In this document: piece by piece, positions 45,424-54,584 of the stretch
Layout of the letters: the number at the start of each line of letters is the position of its first letter
Numbering within the stretch: the first letter of the stretch is position 1
Assembly: GCA_027886185.1 (NCBI GenBank)
Contig: WOAB01000589.1
Coordinates: 3,601,001 to 3,665,000 of the forward strand
Length of the DNA: 64,000 bases
Direction: 5' to 3'
Source: Rheum nobile
Taxonomy: Eukaryota; Streptophyta; Magnoliopsida; Caryophyllales; Polygonaceae
Made by a program: the position numbers and the translations under genes
Notes under the pieces: model-generated
What the model was told of the DNA's origin: nothing
Database searches by the model: none
The model's input: only the letters and a program-made list of their open reading frames with translations

Positions 45424-45954
45424 TGTCGTATCGTTTGTGTAATGTTGTTTACGTACTATCAACCTTTGTAGGGAGCAAGCAATTTTATCAAAGAAGAGAT
45501 ATGATAGGAAGCGAACTTTTACCAGAGACTATCCTAATTTCTTCAAACGCAACTAGACGATGTCATTTATTTTGTGTTAGGGTTTCTAAGTTTATGAAGA
45601 AGGTGAAGAACATGTATTATTTACTTTATTTTGAGATAAATGTGGTTGTAGTCATCCAACGTAATGAACAATTCTATTCTGTCTTCTAGGTTGATTATTT
45701 TGGGGTGTTTTTTTATTAATTTTAGATAAACAAATAAACCCTAAAAATAAACAATAATATGATACAACATTCATACACAATATTATAATATATATAAAAT
45801 AATCAATAATTCAACATTGAACCACAAATAAATACTAAAAATATACAATAATATGACATACACAAATACCCTAAAGTATACTATAACTAAACAATTTAAT
45901 ATACTAAAACACCACACGTTATGGGTGGTGTATACCCACATGTAACGTGTGGAG
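45424..45954. other. MULE-1 right internal region
   Basis: AT-rich 3' flank of the accessory gene, matched in inverse by 52830-53318 of MULE-2. No further gene is supported. Confidence 0.6.
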
Positions 45955-46002
45955 CCTATGCGCTAAACGGCAAAAATGCTTATGCGCCGAAAAGTAATCG
46001 TG

Positions 46003-46120
46003 TATAAATATGTTTTGTTTTAATTGTATAGGTCATACACTCAAAGGAGAGTTAAATAAAAAAAACGAGTTGTAACCAATTTTGTTCCAAGCTCAAAATT
46101 ATGATTGTAAAGTAATTTTT
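46003..46120 (+). repeat. Flank duplication, right copy
   Basis: Diverged copy of 42153-42278 that begins exactly at the MULE-1 border. Confidence 0.82.
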
Positions 46121-46418
46121 GTTAATATAAACACTAAAGAAATGAAAACTAAATTGAACTAAAGAAATATGAGAGTTAAAATTTTGTTATCCCTTCATAT
46201 TCTGGAATTTTATAGCTACATTCATATGCAATTTAATAGCAAAATAATTAAACGTTAAATGCAAATCAATGGAAGCTAAAACATATATTCAAATGTCAAT
46301 TTCGCATATATTCATACATTTCATATCAACTTCTATTGTTTGATATTATATGACCATTGAAAAGACTTACGGCTCTTTCATTTCCTAGAATTTAATATTG
46401 AAGTAATATAGCCGTTCG
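46121..46418. other. AT-rich sequence, no gene seen
   Basis: No repeat or coding signal identified. Confidence 0.5.
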
Positions 46419-46826
46419 TAGGGGTGTTCAAGATCGGCCCGGACCGAAAAACCGGACCGGACCGGACCGGTGAAATTACGGTCCGGTCTCCGGTCCAGGT
46501 TTTTTCCTTAATCCGGTCCGGTCCAAATCCGGAAAAAAATGGTCCGGACCGGTTTTTTTTTTAAAAAAAAAAAATATGAAGTTAGGAGTTTAAATGTTAT
46601 TTTTTTATAGATTTTTTCCTTAAGTTAATAAGTTAGGAATATAAATGTTTTTTAGATATTTTTTTTAGATATTAAATAAGAATTTGATATTTTTTTTTAA
46701 ATAATATCCGGTTTAAACCGGTCTTGGACCGGACCGGACCGAATAGGTCCGATCCGGTTCTGGTCCGGTCTCCGGTCCACACTTTTGAAAAAATCCGGTC
46801 TGGTCTGGACCGGATGAACACCCCTA
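46419..46826. mobile_element. hAT-type MITE rich in CCGGTCCGG words
   Basis: 408 bp with perfect 12-bp ends TAGGGGTGTTCA / TGAACACCCCTA. The 8-bp flanks GCCGTTCG and GCCATTCA match 6 of 8, both differences being G/A. The interior is non-coding and full of GGTCCGG/CCGGACC repeats near both ends, around an AT-rich middle. Confidence 0.87.
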
Positions 46827-46985
46827 GCCATTCATATTAGAAATGCAAAATGAAAAGACGAATAAATACCTCACATTAACTCTATCACTGCCCTACATTG
46901 ATGATTACAACATGCCCTTATCGTACAACGTGCGAAGCGAGCTCGGCCGTTGAATTTTTTTTTTGGTCAACAATTGTTTTTTTTG

Positions 46986-47400
46986 TGCATTGAAGTTCAC
47001 AAATAAGCTATAAATGTGTAAAGACATGTGTTTGAAGATGAACATGTTATATGTGAACCTTATGGCATAGAATAATGAACATTTAGTACTTATACGTGAA
47101 CGTCAATAATTGTCTATTCCCAGAACGATCAGAGACGAAAATAATTAAAAAAAGCTTTTAATGTCCCCTGATCATTCTGGAATAACCTATATAGAAGGTT
47201 CACAAATAAGCTCTTAACGTTCATTCATTTGTGCACTGAAGTTCACAAATAAGCTCTAAATGCACAAAGACATGTGTTTGAACATGAACATGTTATATGT
47301 GAACCTTACCGCAAAGAAAAATGAACATGTAGTACTTACATGTGAACGTCAATAATCGTCTATTCCAAAACGATCATAGACAAAAAATATATATAAAAAA
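46986..47400. repeat. Direct repeat, ~245-bp spacing
   Basis: Two diverged copies sharing GAAGTTCACAAATAAGCT, AACATGTTATATGTGAACCT and GTGAACGTCAATAAT. They are not tied to any recognised element. Confidence 0.75.
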
Positions 47401-47739
47401 AAAGTTGTTGACCGAAAAAAAAATTTGCCGTATTTACGGTTATGCCACCGTATCACTATTCACCTCTTTTAATCTCAGCCCTCCATCTCCTTGATCCAAT
47501 GGCCCATAATATTTCTCATGTTGTACAATAAGGACCAAATGTATGTGAAACTCTCTTTATCTATTATACCATAAAAGTAAGTGTACATCTTTTAAAGCCC
47601 CTCTATTTTGTCTTTATCTGCTGCTGGTTTGGATGAGCTTTTGGATTGGGCTTTTGCTATTAAATTTGTGACCCGTTTCACATCCACCTCTTCACGTACC
47701 TCTAGCCACGCGTCCCCTGGCTCTTCCCCACATGCTTCT

Positions 47740-48203
47740 TGTTAGGATTCAAACGCGGTAACGAATAGAAAACGAAGCAAAGAACACAAGAATTGTTAAC
47801 CTAGTTCGTCAAGAATTGACTACGTCTGGGGGCACTACCAAGCCAGGATATTTCTCTCCTCTCAATATTGTGATGACGACTTACAACGACTTGAAGATTA
47901 CAATTGATCAACAAGGGTTTAAATAACAACACGGACAAAACCTAGAAAAGCCCACAAAACGCAACACTGAAATCGGCCCATCTAACTCCCGAAAAAGATC
48001 CCGCACGGTTAACAAACCATGTCGTTAACCGTGCCATTTATTCGAGAGCAATTCCGAGATCTGGCACGGTTAGCAAACCGTGCCATTAACCGTACTCGCT
48101 TTTAAGCTTCCTTATGTGGTTCCTGCACGGTCTGTAGACCGTGCCACTAACCGTGCGAGCCTTTACGCGTCCGTCCTTCGCTTCAGGCTCCATAACCCCA
48201 ACA
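47740..48203 (-). repeat. Copia 3' LTR
   Basis: 464 bp. It contains three imperfect palindromes of the form GCACGGTT.R.CAAACCGTGCC plus CTAACCGTGC words, able to form hairpins in RNA. Confidence 0.92.
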
Positions 48204-48216
48204 ATCTCCCACCTGG
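48204..48216 (-). promoter_or_regulatory. Copia polypurine tract
   Basis: Minus-strand CCAGGTGGGAGAT directly before TGTTGGGG, the common plant Copia arrangement. Confidence 0.85.
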
Positions 48217-48283
48217 AGACTGACTCCAATCATAATCGTCCTCCTCATCAACCCATAGATGGTAGTAGTGCCAAGCCTTCAAC

Positions 48284-50956
48284 TCAGTTACCAAGGCCAG
48301 TTGAAGCCATACAAAGCTTCAACTTCTCTAAGGTCACAACCTTAGTCAGCATGTCTCCAGGATTCTCAGTTCCACGAATCTTCATCAGCTGCAAGACCTT
48401 ACGAGTCTTTTGCGTCACAACCAGCCTTGCTTTGTAACTCTTCCTTCTATTCGCCTCCTCCTTGAATCTGTAAGCCCACTTGTTATGCAATGCCTTCTTG
48501 CCTACTGGAAGCTCAACTAGCTCCCAGGTTCCGTTGGTCATCAACGAATCCATCTCATCATCCATGGCGAGCTTCCACTTGCTCACATCTTCTCCACGAG
48601 ATGCCTTTGCATAACACTCTATCTCACCGCCATCAGTCAACAATAGATAGTAGTTTGACGGCGAATATCTATCAGGCGATCCACGCTCTCTAGTGGACCT
48701 TCGCAGCGGAATCACTGGAGTACTCGGCTCCTCCTCAATCACGGCCTCCTGGCCACTTCAAACCGCCTTGCTCCCACCCGAGTTTGAGATATCCAACTCC
48801 ACAACCTCAGGTTCAGAACTCGTTGTTTCTGATGCACCCAGACTATCCTTGTACATCTCCTGCTCATTGAACACGACGTCTCGACTGCGAATAACCTTCC
48901 TGCTCTGCTCATCCCAGAATCGGTATCCGAAATCATCCCCACCATATCCAATAAACGTGAACTTGACAGACTTTGCATCCAACTTGCTTCTCTCAACATG
49001 AGCAATATGAATATATGAAACGCACCCAAATACGCGAAGAAAGGACAAATTTACCTCTTTGCCACTCCAAGCCTCCTCTGGGATCCCATTCTCCAAGGGA
49101 GTTGATGGCCCTCGGTTGATCAAGAATGCAGCAGTGTTGACTGCATCCGCCCAGAACATCTTTGGAAGCCCACACTTCAGCCTCATGCTTCTAGCACGTT
49201 CATTCAAGGTCTTGTTCATACGTTCAGCGACGCCGTTCTCTTGAGGGGTTCCTTTCAAGGTTTTCTCCATGCGAATTCCATTCTCAGCACAGAACTCCTT
49301 GAACTCACGAAGCTCATACTCCCCACCATTATCAGATCTCAAACACTTCACTTTAAGACCTGTCTCAGTCTCTACTAGAGCCTTCCACTTTCTGAAGGTG
49401 TCAAATGCATCAGACTTTTGCTTCAGAAAATAGATCCATACCTTTCTTGTAGCATCGTCAATGAAGGTCATGTAGTATGACGCTCCACCCAGAGATGTCA
49501 CAGGTGCTGGTCCCCACAAGTCACTGTGGATCAACTCCAACTTCTGCTTCTTCAAGGTTTTGCCACCCTTCGCAAATCTCACCCTTTTCTGCTTCCCGAG
49601 CACGCAGTCTTCACACAATCCGATCTCAACGGACTTGAGACCTGGCAGCAAACCCTTCGAGCATAGCACCTTCATCCCTTTCTGACTCATGTGGCCCAGA
49701 CGACAGTGCCACAAGTCTGCATCATAGTTTACTCCTGTAATGGCAATGCTATCACAGACGTTGCTCGTCATGTACAGCGTCCCCTCCTTCTTTCCTCGAG
49801 CTACCACCATAGCTCCTTTGGTTATCTTCCAACTGTTACAGCCGAAGGTTACTTCATAACCCTTGTCATCCAACTGTCCAATAGAAAGCAGGTTTCTCTT
49901 CAGACCAGGAATATGCCTTACTCCATGCAACTGCAGCACAGATCCGTTTGGCGCCTTGATTCGCACATCACCCTTCCCCACGATTTTCAAAGCCTCATCA
50001 TCAGCAAGATAGACTTTTCCGAAATCTCCAGAGGTGTAGCGATCCAATATATCAGCACTGCTGCATGAATAAAACGAAGCTCCAGAGTCTAACACCCAAT
50101 ACTCCAATGGACTGCTCGCGCTCAGAATCGATGCATCTGTAGTGGTTCCTGTCGTTGAATCGCTCAGAGTCAATGCATCTGCAATATCTTCACTGGCTGA
50201 ATTCGCTGATTTATCTTTCAACGGTGCCTTACATTCACTCTTGTAATGACCGTTTTCATCACAATTCCAACACTTGATTCTGCTCTTGTCTTTGGGCTTA
50301 TCCTTCCCTCTAGACTTCGATCTGCCACGATTCGACTTCTTAGAGTCTGACCTGCCCCTGCTACTTGTGTTCAAGGCTGATCCCGAAGCAGTACCTGATG
50401 CCTTCCTACGAATTTTTTCTCTAATAATCAGATCCCTGACTTCATCAAACTTGATCTTCGCCTTCCCCGTTGAAGCACTAACAGCAGTAACTGTCCCGCT
50501 CTAACTTTCTGGTAAAGAAGATAATAGGATTAGGGCTTGTACCTCATCGTCGAAATCAATCTCAACTGAACTCAGTTGTGCGATCGTCATGTTGAACTCG
50601 TTCAAGTGATTGGTCACCGATGTACTCTCCGTCATCCGCAGATTGAACAACCGCCGCATCAGATGAACCTTGTTCACCGCAGAGGGTTTCTCATACATCG
50701 CGAAAAGAATTTCCAGCATACCCTTCGTCGTCTCTGCCTTGACTGTATGATGCGCCACATTCCTGGACAGCGATAGGCGGACCACGCTCATCGCTTTCCT
50801 GTCCAGCAAATTCCACTCTTTGTCCTTCATGTCTTCCAGTTTCTCACCCAGCGGCAAATACAGATCTTTACCGTACAGGTAATCCTCGATCTGCATCTTC
50901 CAGAAGCCAAAATCCGTTCCATCGAACTTCTCCACCGGTGATTTTCCGCTTCCCAT
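48284..50956 (-). pseudogene. Copia gag-pol polyprotein, RT deleted
   Basis: Starts at 50956 (MGSGKSPVEKFDGTDF) with the UBN2-type gag. An in-frame TAG at 50501 sits where Trp is expected (LPES*SGTV). The CCHC knuckle CWNCDENGHYKSEC and protease WVLDSGASFYSC follow. The pre-integrase is DLWHCRLGHMSQKG, and the integrase core has DLWGP, FIDDATRK and TPQENGVAERMNKT. After a TGA at 48758 the frame continues to RT onset (WKLAMDDEMDSLMTNGTW) and KARLVV. It then jumps directly to the RNase H end (VLQLMKIRGTENPGDMLTK). The reverse transcriptase catalytic core and most of RNase H are gone, yet the frame stays in register. Confidence 0.93.
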
Positions 50957-50972
50957 CGTCACCACCAGAACC

Positions 50973-50985
50973 AGCTCTGATACCA
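50973..50985 (-). promoter_or_regulatory. Copia primer-binding site
   Basis: TGGTATCAGAGCT on the minus strand, complementary to initiator tRNA-Met, two bases inside the 5' LTR. Confidence 0.9.
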
Positions 50986-50987
50986 GT

Positions 50988-51456
50988 TGTTAGGATTCAA
51001 ACGCGGTAACGAATAGAAAACGAAGCAAAGAACACAAGAATTGTTAACCCAGTTCGTCAAGAATTGACTACGTCTGGGGGCACTACCAAGCCAGGATATT
51101 TCTCTCCTCTCAATATTGTGATGACGACTTACAACGACTTGAAGATTATAATTGATCAACAAAGGTTTAAATAACAACACGGACAAAACCTAGAAAAGCC
51201 CACAAAACGCAACACTGAAATCGGCCCATCTAACTCCCGAAAAAGGTCCCGCACGGTTAACAAACCGTGCCGTTAACCGTGCCATTTATTCGAGAGCAAT
51301 TCCGAGATCTGACACGGTTAGCAAACCGTGCCATTAACCGTGCTCGTTTTTAAGCTTCCTTCCGTGGTTCCTGCACGATCTGTAGACCGTGCCACTAACC
51401 GTGCGAGTCTTTACGCATCCATCATTCGCTTCACTTCAGGCTCCATAACCCCAACA
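50988..51456 (-). repeat. Copia 5' LTR
   Basis: 469 bp. Differs from the 3' LTR by about 16 substitutions and an extra CTTCA. Confidence 0.92.
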
Positions 51457-52020
51457 CTTCCTATCTCCTCTGCCTTCGAATCTTCAGTTCTTCACACAAT
51501 CTTCCCCCACACGCTTCTCGTCTCCTCTGCCTTCGAATCTTCAGTTCTTCACCCAAATTAATCTCATCCTTAATTCCCTCTACAACCCTTCTTCATCCTT
51601 GTACTCCCTTATATATATTCCTCTCTCTGCTCGAAGATTCGTTTCTGGGATTTTTTCCCATGCATCTTGAACCGGATGGCTGATTTTGTCAACAATGGAT
51701 CTCAGATTCTCTAGAGGAGGAAGAAAAAGAAGCATTTCTGGATTTTTTCCGTGCGTGTTGAATCGGATGGCTAATTTTTTCAACAATGAATCGCAGTTCT
51801 CTGGAGGAGGAGGAAGGAGAAGCAGAAGCAATCGATATCGACCTCCATTGATCTTTCTCTCTCTGGCAAACTGAGTTTGCCACACGTTTAGTCCTTCTTC
51901 TTCACCGCCATGCCATCTTCTATCTCTTTGTCTTCCTTCAATTTCTTTTGCTACCCGTTTTTTGTTCTTCTTCTTCACCGCCATGCCATCTCCTCTCTCT
52001 TTTTCTTCCTTCAATTTCCT
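51457..52020. repeat. Cluster of short tandem duplications around the Copia site
   Basis: Three separate duplications. The first is ~56 bp (CTCCTCTGCCTTCGAATC twice, 51465-51555), with its left unit split by the Copia insertion (left end at 47725-47739). The second is ~89 bp (51645-51820, GGATTTTTTCC...GAACCGGATGGCT). The third is ~76 bp (51893-52020, TCTTCTTCACCGCCATGCCA). No retroelement origin is evident. Confidence 0.75.
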
Positions 52021-52164
52021 CAACTTTTTGGATCGGCCTTAAGAGAATTTGTCTATGGAGAATCTATCGCATATCTAATTCGGTATCGTTTCGATTCTCT
52101 GCCCTCTTTCTTCTTCTTTCTATAACTCTAGCCTTTTTCCCTTAATCACAATGACTCAATATAA

Positions 52165-52303
52165 GAGTGGAGCTCTCCCTCATCAAACGTGACTGTTTGA
52201 AAGCGGTTCCGCCGGTGGAGTTTCAGGTCATTGTCGATTCTATGCAGCGGCGGCTTGATAGGAGCCACGATTTTTACTACGGGCTTGTTGACCTCTATCT
52301 CAA
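52165..52303 (+). pseudogene. Exon fragment, weakly NPH3/BTB-like (possible host gene)
   Basis: The peptide LKAVPPVEFQVIVDSMQRR...SHDFYYGLVDLYLK ends at a good 5' splice site (CTCAAG|GTGAGA at 52303). Its spacing resembles the NPH3-domain segment with a SHD..Y...D.YLK motif, found in plant BTB-NPH3 adaptor proteins. I see no start codon in frame and no other exons: MULE-2 begins 390 bases downstream. It could be a host-gene fragment captured or broken by transposons. The assignment is tentative. Confidence 0.35.
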
Positions 52304-52695
52304 GGTGAGACGGAAATTGTTAATATTAGCCTTCCATTTTGTATTATCTGATTGGATTTCTGCAAATTTTGGTTAGATTTTGTGTGTGTTTGCACGCGTA
52401 ATCCATTATTGTTTATCCGAAATCGTGTGAAAATGTGGCTTTTTTATCACGCTATTCACTCACCAAAAGAAGAAAAAAAATGGCAGTGGCGGCGAGAAGG
52501 AGTTGTGAAGAGCTTATATTTGAAGGCAAGGCTATGTTATATGGACGCGGGTACGAGTATCCGATACTAGTATGGATCCGAGTGTCCGATACCTAATTTC
52601 TGAAAATTTAGGATACGGGAACACCGTCCTAACTTTGGACACGGATACGGGGATATGGCAATAAAAAATTTATAAGAAAAATATATATAAATAAA
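52304..52695. other. Intron-like and repetitive DNA before MULE-2
   Basis: AT-rich, then at 52535-52665 a stretch with recurrent GATACGG/GTATCCGAT words typical of a dispersed plant repeat. No coding evidence. Confidence 0.4.
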
Positions 52696-52745
52696 CACGA
52701 TTACTTTTCGGCGCATAGGCATTTTTGCCGTTTAGCGCATAGGGC

Positions 52746-52830
52746 CCACACATTACGTGTGAAATGGGCCCACACGTAACGTGTGGATCACTGTCACATG
52801 TAACGTGTGGTTTGTACCCACACGTTACGT
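52746..52830. repeat. MULE-2 subterminal palindromes
   Basis: Four CACACGTWACGTGTG-type palindromes next to the TIR. Further copies lie at 54333-54415 and 54888-54972, upstream of and inside the transposase 5' region. Confidence 0.82.
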
Positions 52831-53318
52831 GTGGTGTTATAGTGTATATTATATTGTATGATTATATTATACTTTAGGGTATTTGTGTATGTCATATTAT
52901 TGTATATTTTTAGTATTTATTTGTGGTTCAATGTTGAATTATTAATTATTTTATATATATTATAATGTTACGTGTATGAATGTTGTATCATATTATTGTT
53001 TATTTGTAGTATTTATTTGTTTATCTAAAAACCCTAAAAAAAACACCCCAAAATACTCAACATAGAAGATAGAATAGAATTTTTCATTACGTTGGATGAC
53101 TACAACCACATTTAGCTCACAATACAAGAAATAATACAAGTTCTTCATAAACTTAGAAAACCTAGTACAAAATAAATGACATCGCCTAGTTGCGTTTGAA
53201 GAAATTAGGATAGTCTCTGGTAAAACTTCGTAACATATCATGTCTCTGCTTTGATAAAATTGTTTGCTCCCTACAAAGGTTGATAGTACGTAAACAACAT
53301 TACACAATAGATACGACA

Positions 53319-53725
53319 TCAAGGCAGTATACGATGTACATCATTATATAGTTTGAGATTATACCTACGCATCTTATCCAGATCTTGTAAAAGTTCTTGA
53401 TTTTGCTTAACAAGATCTTGATTTTGCTTAACAAGATCTTGATTCTCCTTAACAAGATCTTGTTTTTCCCGCCATTGTTGTCGAATAACCGCGTATGCCC
53501 TGTCCTCGTACATAGAATCAATATTCTTCCTGTATAAACACCCCAGTCTTGGGCATCCCCAATACCTCCTTCCGTAGTTCCACTGCAAATCCCAAGTATG
53601 GACAATGGTTTTCAAATTACACTCGCATTGTGGAGCACTTATTTGTTGATGGTGCCTATTTGGGTTTGATGATGATTCGGATAAAGATGCCATTATTTGT
53701 TGTAGTGCTTGGTTTCCTACAAATC
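53319..53725 (-). pseudogene. Coiled-coil accessory gene of MULE-2
   Basis: Counterpart of 45000-45423. The main exon reads ...MASLSESSSNPN, CNLKTIVHTWDLQWNYGRRYW, then MYEDRAYAVIRQQWREK and a coiled coil with four DLVKxNQ repeats, ending YNDVHRILP. The ATGG micro-exon is mutated to GTGG (near 53893), and the segment around it is duplicated. One base insertion shifts the middle. Family and function are unknown. Confidence 0.62.
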
Positions 53726-53761
53726 CATTAATATGAAAAGGCCAATTAGGGTTACTAAATC

Positions 53762-53951
53762 GAAAGAAACTGGAAGAAGAAGTTTACCCACAAATGAATC
53801 TTCAAGCCCCGCCTGTGTTGGACTTGTTGTAGTGAACAAACAACCCTAATGCATCTTAAATCGAAAGAAACTGGAAGAAGAAGCTTACCCACAAATGAAT
53901 CTTCAAAACCCGCTTGTGTTGGACTTGTTGTAGTGAACAAACAACCCTAAT
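53762..53951. repeat. 95-bp tandem duplication of accessory-gene promoter/5' end
   Basis: Two copies of ~95 bp containing ACAACAAGTCCAACACA and the mutated start. MULE-1 has a single copy. Confidence 0.8.
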
Positions 53952-54049
53952 GCCTCTTATATAGTGAAATGATATGTGTTTGACAACTAATCTACAGCTA
54001 TATACAACTGTATACAGTTGTAGTATATAATGACCTCAACCACTAGCAT

Positions 54050-54330
54050 TAAAGACCTCAACCACTCTTACCCTAATAACCCTAAACCCTAGACCATAAA
54101 TCCCTAAACCCTAAACCACTCTCACAAACAATGTAACTCGCATACCCAAATTCACCCTTATTAATTAAAGATAAATCCTAAACCCTAAATCCTAAACCGT
54201 AAACCCTAAATGCTGACCCTAACCCTAAACCCTAAGCCTAACCTCATTAGCCTAAACTCTAAACCCTAAGCCTAACCTCATTAGCCTAAACCCTACCCTA
54301 CCTATGCCTAAACCCTAAACCCTATGCTAC
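54050..54330. repeat. Telomere-like (CCCTAAA)n array in MULE-2
   Basis: About 20 perfect or near-perfect CCCTAAA/CCCTAA units in the intergenic region between accessory gene and transposase. They match the Arabidopsis-type plant telomere repeat. Confidence 0.82.
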
Positions 54331-54584
54331 ACGTTACGTGTGGAAGAGGCTCACACGTAACGTGCCAAGCTTCCAAACTCGTTACGTGTGCAATGGGTTT
54401 ACCCGTAACGTGTGGTGCAGTCTGTAAAAAAACGCATTGAATTAACCGTCTTGTCCCCATCTAACTGTAATAATGACCCGTCTTTTTCCCCGGCTAACAC
54501 CCATTTCGAACCCATTTCGAGCCTAAACCCTCATTTGAAACACTCACAAATTCTTGTTTTGCACTCTCAATATTTGTAAAAAAA

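Larger units (their letters stand above)
42364..46002 (-). mobile_element. MULE-1: FAR1-type Mutator-like element, deletion derivative
   Basis: Terminal inverted repeats at 42364-42410 and 45955-46002 share CGGCGCATA..CATTTTTGCCGTTTAGCGCATAGG in two parts. The 9-bp flanks TATAAATAG / TATAAATAT match 8 of 9. At 3639 bp it holds 5' exons of a PMD gene, a truncated transposase and a coiled-coil gene. It is a shortened sister of MULE-2, in opposite orientation. Two internal deletions are visible by comparison (near 43735-43760 and 44690). Confidence 0.85.
47740..51456 (-). mobile_element. Copia LTR retrotransposon with RT/RNase H deleted
   Basis: LTRs at 47740-48203 (3') and 50988-51456 (5'), ends TGTTAGGA...ACCCCAACA. 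They differ by about 16 substitutions and one 5-bp duplication. Flanks CTTCT and CTTCC match 4 of 5. PBS and polypurine tract are canonical. The gag-pol frame is retained except for two stops and one large deletion. At 3.7 kb it is about 1.5 kb shorter than a full plant Copia element. Confidence 0.92.

Noticed and set aside
52687..52695. TATAAATA as part of the MULE TIR
   Set aside because: It is in direct, not inverted, orientation at the two ends of MULE-1, so it behaves as target duplication; the similar flank of MULE-2 may reflect AT-rich target preference.
54050..54330. True chromosome end
   Set aside because: The telomere-like repeats are short, degenerate and embedded within MULE-2 with continuous sequence on both sides.
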